From positions 186,001 to 250,000 of the forward strand of contig NZ_JAOTJC010000007.1 of the NCBI RefSeq assembly GCF_025628895.1: a DNA stretch of 64,000 bases, in the 5' to 3' direction. A program made the position numbers and the translations under genes. The notes beneath the pieces were generated by a model. The model searched no databases. It was not told where the DNA came from and saw only the letters and a list, made by a program, of their open reading frames with translations. Of this stretch, positions 1 to 8,584 are shown one piece after another; the first letter of the stretch is position 1; every line of letters starts with the position of its first letter. This DNA comes from Alteromonas salexigens. Lineage in GTDB: Bacteria > Pseudomonadota > Gammaproteobacteria > Enterobacterales > Alteromonadaceae.

Positions 1-138
1 GGCAAGATCAATCAGATAGCTCTTTTGTAGTTCATCCAGTACCTGGTCGGTCAGTAACTGTTTCACCCGGTTTTCCTCGCCATTGGCAATCGCCGTTTTG
101 ATGGCTTCCATATTGGCAATTTCATGCTGCATTGACAT
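1..138 (-). CDS. Small hypothetical protein, 3' end outside window
   Basis: The first 46 codons of a leftward gene are visible, starting MSMQHEIANM and running to the window edge without a stop. An ATG at 138 is preceded by a good GGAGG ribosome binding site (about 145-150), so the start is well supported. The visible part is acidic and predicted helical, with a pattern (AIANGEENRVKQLL, then a second helix) that resembles the helix pairs of ankyrin-like repeats. I do not recognise the family and assign no function. It is divergent from the diguanylate cyclase gene at 303, with a shared promoter region of about 165 bp. Confidence 0.6.
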   Translation of the reverse strand, partial: MSMQHEIANMEAIKTAIANGEENRVKQLLTDQVLDELQKSYLIDLA

Positions 139-302
139 ACATTATCCTCCTGAGCTGGATTGTTTGCGTTCCCTACGTTTGGCTGCAGGTAAAAACCACT
201 CACCCGCCAAGCCCGATTACTGCTTTCTACATACTTTGTCTAATTGAAGGATCACGAAGACGTGTTATACCTTCCTACAGATAAATAACCGGACGTACCA
301 TT

Positions 303-1256
303 GTGATCACCCCTTTATTCCCTGAATCGGAAAATGCCCGTTTGGAAACCCTGCGCGCACTAAAAATTCTCGACACCGCACCAGAAGAACGCTTCGACCG
401 AATTACCCGCATGGCAAAAAGAATGTTTGGCGTACCCATCTCTCTGGTCAGCCTGGTGGATAGCGAGCGCCAGTGGTTTAAATCCGCCCAGGGACTCGAT
501 GCTTCAGAAACTCCCCGCAACGTGTCATTTTGCGGGCACGCTATTCTGGGCGATGACCTGTTTTATATTCCCAATGCACTCGACGATAAACGCTTTTACG
601 ACAACCCGTTAGTGGTGAATGCACCGGAAATTCGCTTCTATGCAGGTAGCCCTTTAAAAGCCGCCAACGGTCATAAGGTGGGTACACTCTGCCTGATCGA
701 CAGTAAACCTCATGAACTGGACGAAGAAGATAAGCTGCTGCTAAAAGATTTGGGCGCGATGGTGGAGCAGGAAATTGCAGCGATGCAGCTGGCGACCATG
801 GATGAGCTGACGCACATCTCTAACCGCCGGGGTTTTAACACACTGGCCACCCATGCACTTTCAATGTGCCGGCGAAACGACATCAGTGCCACTGCACTGC
901 TGTTCGACCTCAACAAATTTAAGCCTATTAACGACACCTTTGGTCATGCTGAAGGCGACCGGGCACTGAAAACCTTTGCTGATTTACTGAAGCAGGTATT
1001 CCGTGATTCGGACGTATTTGCCCGCATCGGTGGCGATGAATTTGCTGCCTTGCTCACCGGCACGTCAGAAAGTGAAGCGCATGTGGTCATCGAGCGGTTC
1101 CGGAACGCGGTCAGTACTTATAACAAAAAAGCAAAGCGTGGTTATGACATTGAATTCAGCGTGGGCACGGCTGAATATATACCCGATGACACGGTAGAAA
1201 CGTTACTGGATCGCGCCGACAGCGCCATGTATTCGAATAAACGTAAAGAACGCTGA
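303..1256 (+). CDS. Diguanylate cyclase with N-terminal GAF domain
   Basis: This 317-residue cytoplasmic enzyme should make cyclic di-GMP from two GTP. Residues about 25-160 form a GAF sensor domain of the type often found in front of GGDEF domains (FCGHAI around 77-81). The catalytic signature GGDEF is intact at 243-247. An RxxD inhibitory site (RDSD, 234-237) lies exactly five residues upstream, so product feedback inhibition is likely. No membrane segment or EAL domain is present. The start is GTG at 303; an upstream ATG is not available in frame. The gene stands alone, followed by a hairpin terminator region shared with the convergent TonB receptor gene. The GAF ligand is unknown. Confidence 0.9.
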   Translation: MITPLFPESENARLETLRALKILDTAPEERFDRITRMAKRMFGVPISLVSLVDSERQWFKSAQGLDASETPRNVSFCGHAILGDDLFYIPNALDDKRFYDNPLVVNAPEIRFYAGSPLKAANGHKVGTLCLIDSKPHELDEEDKLLLKDLGAMVEQEIAAMQLATMDELTHISNRRGFNTLATHALSMCRRNDISATALLFDLNKFKPINDTFGHAEGDRALKTFADLLKQVFRDSDVFARIGGDEFAALLTGTSESEAHVVIERFRNAVSTYNKKAKRGYDIEFSVGTAEYIPDDTVETLLDRADSAMYSNKRKER

Positions 1257-1263
1257 AACCCAT

Positions 1264-1290
1264 AAAAAAAGGCCCCGAAAGGGGCCTTGT
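1264..1290 (-). terminator. Hairpin terminator after TonB receptor gene
   Basis: A perfect GGCCCC-GAAA-GGGGCC stem-loop (1271-1286) is followed, when read leftward, by seven T residues. It lies just past the stop codon of the leftward TonB-dependent receptor gene. On the plus strand only TT follows the stem, so it acts best on the minus strand. Confidence 0.85.
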
Positions 1291-1308
1291 GCTTAAGTAA
1301 AGGTACGT

Positions 1309-3921
1309 TTAGAAGCGGTAGTTCGCTTGCACGTACATGAAGCGCCCTTGCCCGCTATGCACGGTGTTCACGAAACCATAGAAGTCGTGATGACTGTACG
1401 GCGGCTCTTCGTTGAACAGGTTAGTGGCACCAAATGTGAGGGTGGTGTCTTCCAGACCCATATAAGTAACCGTGGCATCTACCGTGGTCCATGCATCTAC
1501 CGTTTTGTCACCAAAGCCTGCATCTGCATCGCCAGAGAACTCACCCACGTAGTTCACCATCAGGGAAGCAGCCAGGTCGTCCTGCGCCCAGTCCATGCTG
1601 GCTGTCCAGCGAACTTCCGGTTGCTCGAAATCACCGGCTTCTGCATTCAGCCGCACACCACCGTCCGCGCCCGGACGAAACTCTTCATACTCCAGTACAT
1701 AGTTCATGATAAAGCCGAACCCGAACTGCCCGTACGAAGATTCCAGGCTGTAGTTTACATCCATATCCAGACCCGATGTTTCCAGATCACCCAGGTTTTG
1801 GAATGAATCGAAAACCCTTACAACCTCACCCGGGTCGCCTTCAATACCAGTAGGGAGCCGCTCTACTACATCAGGGTCGCCCCCAAATGTGCTAAACACA
1901 AACTGCGTATCGGCATCAATAATATTTTCGATGTCATAGCTGTAATAATCTAGCGAGATATCCAGGTTTTCAGTGAATTCATAAATTACACCCAGGTTGT
2001 AGCTGCTTGATTCTTCAGGCTCCAAATCCGGATTACCTTCGAATACCGCAGTGTATTCCATAGGATCACAGGCCAGGCCAACGGCGTCACAACGAACCGT
2101 ATCTACCAGGTTCGGTGATTCATCGGTACGCCCCAGACCAATCTGGTGCAGCGACGGCGCGCGGAATGCGGTGCCGTAAGAACCACGAATAGACAAGGTG
2201 TCGGTAGGTGTCCACAGGAAAGAAACTTTCGGATCGGTAGTAGTACCGAAATCGCTGTAGTCTTCATAACGCACGGCCAGCTGAACTTCCAAATCTGGCA
2301 TCAGTGGCACCCCTAACTCAGCAAATAACGCCGTGCTGTCGCGCGAGCCATTCGCCTGAGTGGCCTCTGTACCAAACACTTCGCCGCGCAGGAACTGATC
2401 ATCCGGGTTATCACTGATCGTCTCTTCACGGTAGGTCGCGCCCACTGCCAGCATCATGTCGCCCGCGTCCAGACGCGCAACCGGCCCTGACGTTACAAAG
2501 TTAAGCGCACGGTTGGTAGATTTACCCACCCGTGTGGTGGTCGTTTCAATGAAGTCCAGTGCTTCCTGGCTGTTCTGAGAGGGTTCAAACGGGTTCCACA
2601 GTTCGCTGTCGATAGCTTCCTGAGTCCGGCGAGAATTAGGGAAGCCGTCCACGCCCCGCTCCACTGACTCACTCTTGATGTAGTTATATGCTAATTCCCA
2701 GGTCCAGCGGTCCCATTGTCCTTCGAAGCCCAGAATGGTGCGGTAGTAATCCGAATCTACACGCTTTTCCCGGTTGCCAATGTCCACCGTGCGGCGACGC
2801 ATGGTCAGGTCTTCTCCGAAGAACGGATGAGTAGGGTCGTCGGCAAACGGATGGAAGGCATTATCACCGGCCATGAACAGCTCATTGAAGCTGGGGCTGC
2901 CTGCACCCCGGACAATTGATTTGGAGTTCTGTCCGTTCAGCTCTACAAAGGCGCTCAGGTCAGGGTTAATTTCATAACGCCCCATGTAGTTAAAGCTGAA
3001 ACGCTCAGCATCCGGGATCATCGTCATATGCGGCGCATAATCATATCGGCACAGAGTATTAACACGGTCAATTTGGTCTGCCGGACAGGAATCCTGACCA
3101 AACTCGTCAATAATCCGGTTGGTAGGATCAGCACGTAATGCGATAGTACCGGGAATGCCCGATGAACTGCGGAAATCTACCGCATCTGGGTCATTGGGAC
3201 GCAACGCGGCCTGGTTTGCAGAACGTGAGTAGTCTCTGTCGGAGTACATGATTTCTTCACGGTCGAAGTAATCCAGGATAAAGGTATGGCTGGATTTCTC
3301 GCCGGTATTACCAAATACCAGGCTGATATTCTGCTCTTCACCGCCACCATCGGCGGTATCGCCGTATTTAGCTGAAACCTCAAAACCATCAAAGTCGTCT
3401 TTGAGGATAATATTGATTACCCCGGCAATGGCATCAGAGCCGTAGGTTGCAGACGCGCCGTCTTTCAGAATATCTACCCGCTTAATGGCGGCCAGTGGAA
3501 TGTTATTGATATCCACGAAGGCTGTATCGATCCCTTTTGCAAAAGGCGAGACCGATACCCGGCGACCGTTCACCAGGATCAGCGTAGAGTCTGCACCCAG
3601 ACCCCGCAGTGAGACGCTTGAACCACCGTTGGCAGTATCGTCAGAACTGTTGCCCTGGGTAGAGAATGTGCCCTGTCCGGAGATAGGCAGTTTTGCAAAT
3701 AGTCCAATCAGGTCAGTGACACCAGTATCCGCGATGTCGCCAGCATCCAAAGAAGTGATAGGTGACGGACCTTCCATATCGGTACGGCGGATGTGCGAGC
3801 CCGTTACCTGGATTTTTTCGATGGACTTGCCCTCATCCTGTGCAACCACAGGCTGAGCACTGAGCGCCATTCCCACCGCCATTGCCGGAACGGCAAGGCG
3901 AAATGCGTGCTTGTGAATCAT
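1309..3921 (-). CDS. TonB-dependent outer-membrane receptor
   Basis: This 870-residue receptor should import a ligand across the outer membrane using TonB energy. It has a signal peptide (about 1-26, ending PVVAQ), a plug domain with RGLGADSTLILVNGRRV and LKDGASATYGSDAIAGVINI, and a long beta-barrel ending in the aromatic residue Phe (NYRF), the usual outer-membrane insertion signal. I chose the ATG at 3921 because AAGGGA lies just upstream and the peptide starts with a proper signal sequence; the 27 codons further upstream are not signal-like. The gene stands alone, with a long AT-rich leader, and no neighbour reveals its ligand. This plug subtype is abundant in marine Alteromonadales, where many members take up peptides or glycans; the substrate here is unknown. 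Confidence 0.9.
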   Translation of the reverse strand: MIHKHAFRLAVPAMAVGMALSAQPVVAQDEGKSIEKIQVTGSHIRRTDMEGPSPITSLDAGDIADTGVTDLIGLFAKLPISGQGTFSTQGNSSDDTANGGSSVSLRGLGADSTLILVNGRRVSVSPFAKGIDTAFVDINNIPLAAIKRVDILKDGASATYGSDAIAGVINIILKDDFDGFEVSAKYGDTADGGGEEQNISLVFGNTGEKSSHTFILDYFDREEIMYSDRDYSRSANQAALRPNDPDAVDFRSSSGIPGTIALRADPTNRIIDEFGQDSCPADQIDRVNTLCRYDYAPHMTMIPDAERFSFNYMGRYEINPDLSAFVELNGQNSKSIVRGAGSPSFNELFMAGDNAFHPFADDPTHPFFGEDLTMRRRTVDIGNREKRVDSDYYRTILGFEGQWDRWTWELAYNYIKSESVERGVDGFPNSRRTQEAIDSELWNPFEPSQNSQEALDFIETTTTRVGKSTNRALNFVTSGPVARLDAGDMMLAVGATYREETISDNPDDQFLRGEVFGTEATQANGSRDSTALFAELGVPLMPDLEVQLAVRYEDYSDFGTTTDPKVSFLWTPTDTLSIRGSYGTAFRAPSLHQIGLGRTDESPNLVDTVRCDAVGLACDPMEYTAVFEGNPDLEPEESSSYNLGVIYEFTENLDISLDYYSYDIENIIDADTQFVFSTFGGDPDVVERLPTGIEGDPGEVVRVFDSFQNLGDLETSGLDMDVNYSLESSYGQFGFGFIMNYVLEYEEFRPGADGGVRLNAEAGDFEQPEVRWTASMDWAQDDLAASLMVNYVGEFSGDADAGFGDKTVDAWTTVDATVTYMGLEDTTLTFGATNLFNEEPPYSHHDFYGFVNTVHSGQGRFMYVQANYRF

Positions 3922-4196
3922 TGTATTTCCCTTTTTTGTATTTTCTTTACTTGTTGTTATGTCCTGCGCAGGTAACAGCTCCGCGTCGGCGTGATGTCTC
4001 AAAGACGATATTGTCTCTTCACTGCCACAGGGAGCTACTATTCAAACGCTGGTTAAACTTATAGACAAATGTAAATATAAAATCCACTACGGAAGTTGTA
4101 AGATTATTTTAGTTGTGAAGTATTTTCGTTAAGCACGCTAGAGATGCGGGTACAAGTTGTCGATAGGGAGTTACCCCTATCCAGTGGGGATATTAA

Positions 4197-4901
4197 TTAT
4201 TTCGATGGAAAGATTCGTTGGTCATACAGCAGAAAAGCGCGCCGTCTGGCAGGAGGTGCCAATGCCAGCAACACCTCATGGTCAATGTCCAGTCCGCCGG
4301 TGTACTGACCAAACGCCGGCATAATGAATAGGGTCGGGGTAGCAAGAAAACACGGCCCGCGATAACGGTGGCGCTGAACGGTGCGTTTACATTTCGGATG
4401 AAAGTGACCAATAACCTGATGTGGTGCGCCAGCCACAGGTTCGTGTGCAAACAACACCTCCTCGATAGTGAGGGTGGGACAAGACCTTCCACCCAGTGCA
4501 GCGGGAATAACCGGGTCGTGATTACCCTGCACCCACACCCAGTCCGCCACCTTCTTTTGCATGCTCGCCAGCGTGTCTCTGGTTGCTTCAGTCATGCGGG
4601 CAAAGCTGTGTTTGTCATGAAAACTGTCGCCCAGGCATATCAGCCTGGCAGGCTGATAATCCGCCACCAGCTTTTGCAATCTATCCAGCGTGGCAAGGGT
4701 ATCAAGCTGGGGTAACGGGTTGCCGAAGCTGTGCAGGAAGCTGGCTTTCTCCAGATGCAGATCACTGACCACCAGCGTATCATGACCGGGCAGATACGCA
4801 CTGCCGCGGGCGTCCAGCAATATGGTCAGTGCCGCCAACTTTGCGGGCAGCAACTGGCCTCTGCTATGTTGAGTATTCAGCCAGTCAGTCGTGATTGCCA
4901 C
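4197..4901 (-). CDS. pdeM: Ligase-associated metallophosphoesterase PdeM
   Basis: A 234-residue calcineurin-like phosphoesterase of the ligase-associated DNA repair cassette. All metal-binding blocks of the superfamily are visible in order: SDLHLEK (46-52), GDSFHD (91-96), GNHD (126-129), AHEP (about 152-155) and GHFH (165-168). Members of this family (MPE of Pseudomonas putida) are manganese-dependent DNA endonuclease/phosphodiesterases. The first 17 bases overlap the end of the helicase gene, so the two are translationally coupled. The stop at 4197 is followed by a region with no clear T-tailed terminator. Confidence 0.92.
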   Translation of the reverse strand: MAITTDWLNTQHSRGQLLPAKLAALTILLDARGSAYLPGHDTLVVSDLHLEKASFLHSFGNPLPQLDTLATLDRLQKLVADYQPARLICLGDSFHDKHSFARMTEATRDTLASMQKKVADWVWVQGNHDPVIPAALGGRSCPTLTIEEVLFAHEPVAGAPHQVIGHFHPKCKRTVQRHRYRGPCFLATPTLFIMPAFGQYTGGLDIDHEVLLALAPPARRRAFLLYDQRIFPSK

Positions 4902-7368
4902 TAAGCAGTGCCCTCACATCATCCAGCATGGTTTCGGCTTCCGCATACAAATCGGCCTGCTCCATAATAGAATGGGCGCCGGCGCCTTTTACCTGCTCGC
5001 TGCGCACATCCAGTACAATGGGGATGGCCATGGGCGAGACTTTCGGTAAGTTGATTAACCGGGTGCGGCCTACAAACCGAATGAGTGTGTCTGCCAGACG
5101 GCGCAAATCCAGCAGTTCCCGCTCGGCATCAGCCCGCGCCACGGCCAGTAGCACATGATCGGGATCGTGCTCCCGCAAGGTGTCGTAAATTAAATCGGTA
5201 GAAAACGTCACCTGCTTCATGGTTTTCTGACTACTGTGATAGCGCTGTTCGGTTAAGCCGCTGACCACGGCTACCTGCCGGAACGAGCGTTTAAGCATGG
5301 GCGCCTGTAACATCCAGTCTTCCAGTTCGTCACCCAAAATATCGGGCTGAAACAGTGCATCAAGCTGATTAGGCGACACCGGATTGACGCTGCATACTGA
5401 CAAGCCATAGTCGGTCACACTGAAACTCAGTGGCTTAATGCCGTACTTTTCCATGCGCCGGGTAAGCAACATGCCCAGGGTCTGGTTGGCTTTGCGCCCT
5501 TCAAAGGTATAGTACAGCGTATACCAGGCCTCACGGTAAGGAAACTGCTCCACCTGCACGTTGCCCGGCTGAGGGATTTGAGAAAAATCCTGCTGCAATG
5601 ATAACCACTCCTGCACCTGTGCCGGTAACTCCCGCCACCGTGCAGGGGTCGCCAGAATGTGCCGCACCCCGTCAGCAAGAAACGTAGACAGGGGCAACTG
5701 ACCACCTGCATAGCTGGGAATTTTCGGCTCACCGCCTTTGGCTGCACGGGCGTGCACCTGCATATCGCGAATGGCTTCAAACCTCAACACCTCGCCGGCA
5801 AACAGGAAGGTGTCTCCGGCCACCAGCTGCGACGCAAAGTATTCTTCCACTTCACCAATAATCTTACCCTGATTACCCCGCCGAATGCGTTTCACCTTGA
5901 GACGTCCGGACTCCACGATGGTACCGATATTTTGCCGGTGACGCTGGATAACCCGCTTATCTGCGGGCGCAAACCGGCCATCGTCTGACGGCACCAGACG
6001 CTGGTAGCGGGCGTACCCCCGCAATGCATGACCACCATCCACGGTAAACTGCCACAGTTTATCAAAAGTTTCCCGGTCGGTGCCCTGATAAGGTGCCGCC
6101 TCAAGGATTAACGCATACAGATTGTCCGCCGTGTCCGGTGCGCTGCACAAACAGTTGAGAATAAATTGGGGCAAAATATCCAGTGCGCCGGACTGCGGCT
6201 TGTCGCCATCCAGCTGCCCCTGCTCAATGGCATCCAGCGCCGCCTGACACTCCAGCGCCTCAAAGCGGTTCGCCGGCACCAGTAACGCACGACTGGGCTC
6301 ATCCATACGGTGATTGGCCCGCCCTATGCGCTGCAACAACCGGCTGACGCCTTTTGGCGCACCCACCTGAATAACCTGATCCACATCGCCCCAGTCAATT
6401 CCCAGCTCCAGAGCCGAGGTACACACGATGGCGCGTAACGCCCCCTGAGCCATCAGACTTTCGGTTTTACGGCGCTGCTCCTTACTCAACGAACCATGGT
6501 ACAGCGCAATCGGATGAGCGGCTTTGTTCTGCTCCCACACCATTTGAAACAGCAGTTCCGCCTGAGCGCGGGTATTGACGAACACCAGTGTCGTGGCGGC
6601 CGCACAGATAGCCTGATAAATATCGTCTATGGCATAACGGGCCATAAACCCGCCGAATGGCATACGGGCGTCGGTTTTGAGCAAGGTAATCACGGGTTTA
6701 ACCGTGGCCGGCACCTGCAGGATCCCAGCCGGGTCGTCGGTACCTCCCAGCCAGGCAGCCAGCAGTTCAGGCCAGGCTATGGTAGCTGACAATCCCACCC
6801 GCTGGCAGTGAGGGGACAAACTCTGTAAGCGAGCGAGAGCCAGCGCGGTAAAGTCGCCCCGTTTATTGGCCACCAAACTGTGCACCTCATCAACTATCAC
6901 CCGTTTCACGTTACCAAATATGCGATCGGCATCGGCGTAACTTAGCATCAGCATGAGCGATTCGGGTGTAGTAAGCAGTAAATTTGGCGGTCGCTTTCGC
7001 TGTCGCTGGCGTTTGTGCGAGGGCGTATCGCCGGTGCGGGTTTCTACGCTGATCGGCAAGTCCATCTCTTCTACTGGGGCTAGCAGGTTACGATGAATAT
7101 CCTGCGTTAACGCTTTTAGCGGTGATATGTATAGCGTATGCAGGCCTTCCTGCGGCTGTTCAGCCAGCTCCGTGAGCGACGGCAGGAAGCCGGACAGGGT
7201 CTTGCCGGCCCCGGTGGGCGCAATTAGCAGCGTAGACCGTTCGGTTTTACTCCGCGACAGCATGGTGTGCTGATAGTCACGCAACTGCCAGCCTCGCGAG
7301 GCAAACCAGCGCGCAAAGCGGGCCGGTAACACGTTGGATGGGCCTGTTACTGGTGGCGAAGCAGGCAT
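4885..7368 (-). CDS. Ligase-associated Lhr-like DEXH helicase
   Basis: An 827-residue superfamily 2 ATP-dependent helicase of the Lhr-core type. It shows Walker A APTGAGKT (50-57), a DEVH box (160-163), motif III SATIAWPE and motif VI QRIGRANHR, followed by the long Lhr-specific C-terminal winged-helix and beta-barrel part. Known relatives are 3'-to-5' DNA translocases that favour RNA:DNA hybrids. It lies upstream of pdeM with coding overlap and is divergent from the exonuclease and ligase genes, so all four form one cassette. The role is thought to be DNA repair, but the lesion it acts on is not established. The ATG start at 7368 fits the family length. Confidence 0.93.
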   Translation of the reverse strand: MPASPPVTGPSNVLPARFARWFASRGWQLRDYQHTMLSRSKTERSTLLIAPTGAGKTLSGFLPSLTELAEQPQEGLHTLYISPLKALTQDIHRNLLAPVEEMDLPISVETRTGDTPSHKRQRQRKRPPNLLLTTPESLMLMLSYADADRIFGNVKRVIVDEVHSLVANKRGDFTALALARLQSLSPHCQRVGLSATIAWPELLAAWLGGTDDPAGILQVPATVKPVITLLKTDARMPFGGFMARYAIDDIYQAICAAATTLVFVNTRAQAELLFQMVWEQNKAAHPIALYHGSLSKEQRRKTESLMAQGALRAIVCTSALELGIDWGDVDQVIQVGAPKGVSRLLQRIGRANHRMDEPSRALLVPANRFEALECQAALDAIEQGQLDGDKPQSGALDILPQFILNCLCSAPDTADNLYALILEAAPYQGTDRETFDKLWQFTVDGGHALRGYARYQRLVPSDDGRFAPADKRVIQRHRQNIGTIVESGRLKVKRIRRGNQGKIIGEVEEYFASQLVAGDTFLFAGEVLRFEAIRDMQVHARAAKGGEPKIPSYAGGQLPLSTFLADGVRHILATPARWRELPAQVQEWLSLQQDFSQIPQPGNVQVEQFPYREAWYTLYYTFEGRKANQTLGMLLTRRMEKYGIKPLSFSVTDYGLSVCSVNPVSPNQLDALFQPDILGDELEDWMLQAPMLKRSFRQVAVVSGLTEQRYHSSQKTMKQVTFSTDLIYDTLREHDPDHVLLAVARADAERELLDLRRLADTLIRFVGRTRLINLPKVSPMAIPIVLDVRSEQVKGAGAHSIMEQADLYAEAETMLDDVRALLSGNHD

Positions 7369-7558
7369 TGGGTAGGGCGGATTCCAGATTTCATAGCCTT
7401 GATATACGCAAGGCCAGCGTTAACAGATTGCTGGCAGGGAGATGGCACTACCATGAAAGATTCGAAAACGGTGTTTACAACCAAACGCCGTTGTCATGCG
7501 TAGCAAGCAGACACTTACTATGCTGTTTACCGCAACGGGTTCAGATAACGGAGGCCAG

Positions 7559-8584
7559 GTGCACCCCAGTGAATGGATAACCGTGAACGACACCGGGCTG
7601 TATTGTCAGCCCGCAGACACCTATATCGACCCCATGGTGCCGGTGGCGCAGGCCATCATTACCCACGGTCATGCCGACCATGCACGGGCCGGACATCAGC
7701 GGGTGTACGCTACCCCCACCACAATACGTATTATGACCACCCGCTACGGTGACGACATGGCTGAGCAGCACTACCCGCTGACGTACCGTGAGTCTGTTTC
7801 ACTGGGCGACCCGGATGATCCGGTGAAGCTGACATTCTACCCGGCGGGACATATCGCCGGTTCGGCGCAGGCCCTGCTTGAGTACAGAGGTGGGCGAATT
7901 GTAATTTCTGGCGATTATAAGCGGCGGCCCGACCCCACCTGCGAACCCTTCGAAGTGGTGCCCTGCGATGTGTTCATCACTGAAGCCACGTTTGGCCTCC
8001 CGGTGTTTCGCCACCCGCCAATCGAGCGGGAAATTCAGAAGCTGCTGCATTCCCTTAGTGTGTTCCCTCAACGTTGCCACCTGGTCGGTACCTATGCGCT
8101 AGGCAAGTGTCAGCGGGTGATCCTGGCCCTGCGTGACGCCGGCTATCACAAACCGGTTTATTTGCACGGCGCATTACTGAAACTGTGCGAACTCTATCAG
8201 ACCCTGGGGGTATCACTGGGCACGCTGATCCCGGTTAGCGAAGTGGAAGACAAACAATCTCTGGCCGGGGAGGTGGTGCTGGCGCCCCCTTCCGCACTGG
8301 CTGACCGCTGGTCCCGCGCGCTGCCGGACCCGCGTACTGTAATGGCCTCAGGCTGGATGCAAATCCGTGCTCGCGCACGTCAACGTCAGGCCGAGCTGCC
8401 ATTAATTATCTCGGATCATTGTGACTGGCCGGAATTACTGCAAACACTCCGGGAAGTGGATGCACCTGAAGTCTGGGTAACCCACGGACGTGAAGATGCC
8501 CTTATCTATCAGGCCTCGCAGATGGGCTATCAGGCCAAAGCGCTGTCGCTGCTGAGGTTTGACGACGAAGATGAGCCTGCCTGA
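7559..8584 (+). CDS. Ligase-associated DNA exonuclease (MBL/beta-CASP fold)
   Basis: A metallo-beta-lactamase-fold nuclease with the zinc ligand motif HGHADH near residue 36 and the family opening ITVNDTGLYCQPADTYIDP. It resembles RNA 3'-processing enzymes of the CPSF73/beta-CASP group but belongs to the DNA ligase-associated subfamily. I place the start at GTG 7559 because GGAGG lies at 7550-7554 and the length (341 residues) fits the family. An ATG at 7496 in the same frame would add 21 residues but has no ribosome binding site. The stop TGA shares its last base with the ATG of the ligase gene, indicating tight coupling. Likely task: trimming DNA ends before ligation. Confidence 0.88.
   Translation: MHPSEWITVNDTGLYCQPADTYIDPMVPVAQAIITHGHADHARAGHQRVYATPTTIRIMTTRYGDDMAEQHYPLTYRESVSLGDPDDPVKLTFYPAGHIAGSAQALLEYRGGRIVISGDYKRRPDPTCEPFEVVPCDVFITEATFGLPVFRHPPIEREIQKLLHSLSVFPQRCHLVGTYALGKCQRVILALRDAGYHKPVYLHGALLKLCELYQTLGVSLGTLIPVSEVEDKQSLAGEVVLAPPSALADRWSRALPDPRTVMASGWMQIRARARQRQAELPLIISDHCDWPELLQTLREVDAPEVWVTHGREDALIYQASQMGYQAKALSLLRFDDEDEPA

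Noticed and set aside
4157..4186. Hairpin GATAGGG/CCCTATC past pdeM as terminator
   Set aside because: The stem is real (4162-4168 with 4175-4181), but no T run follows on either strand, so a terminator call is not justified.
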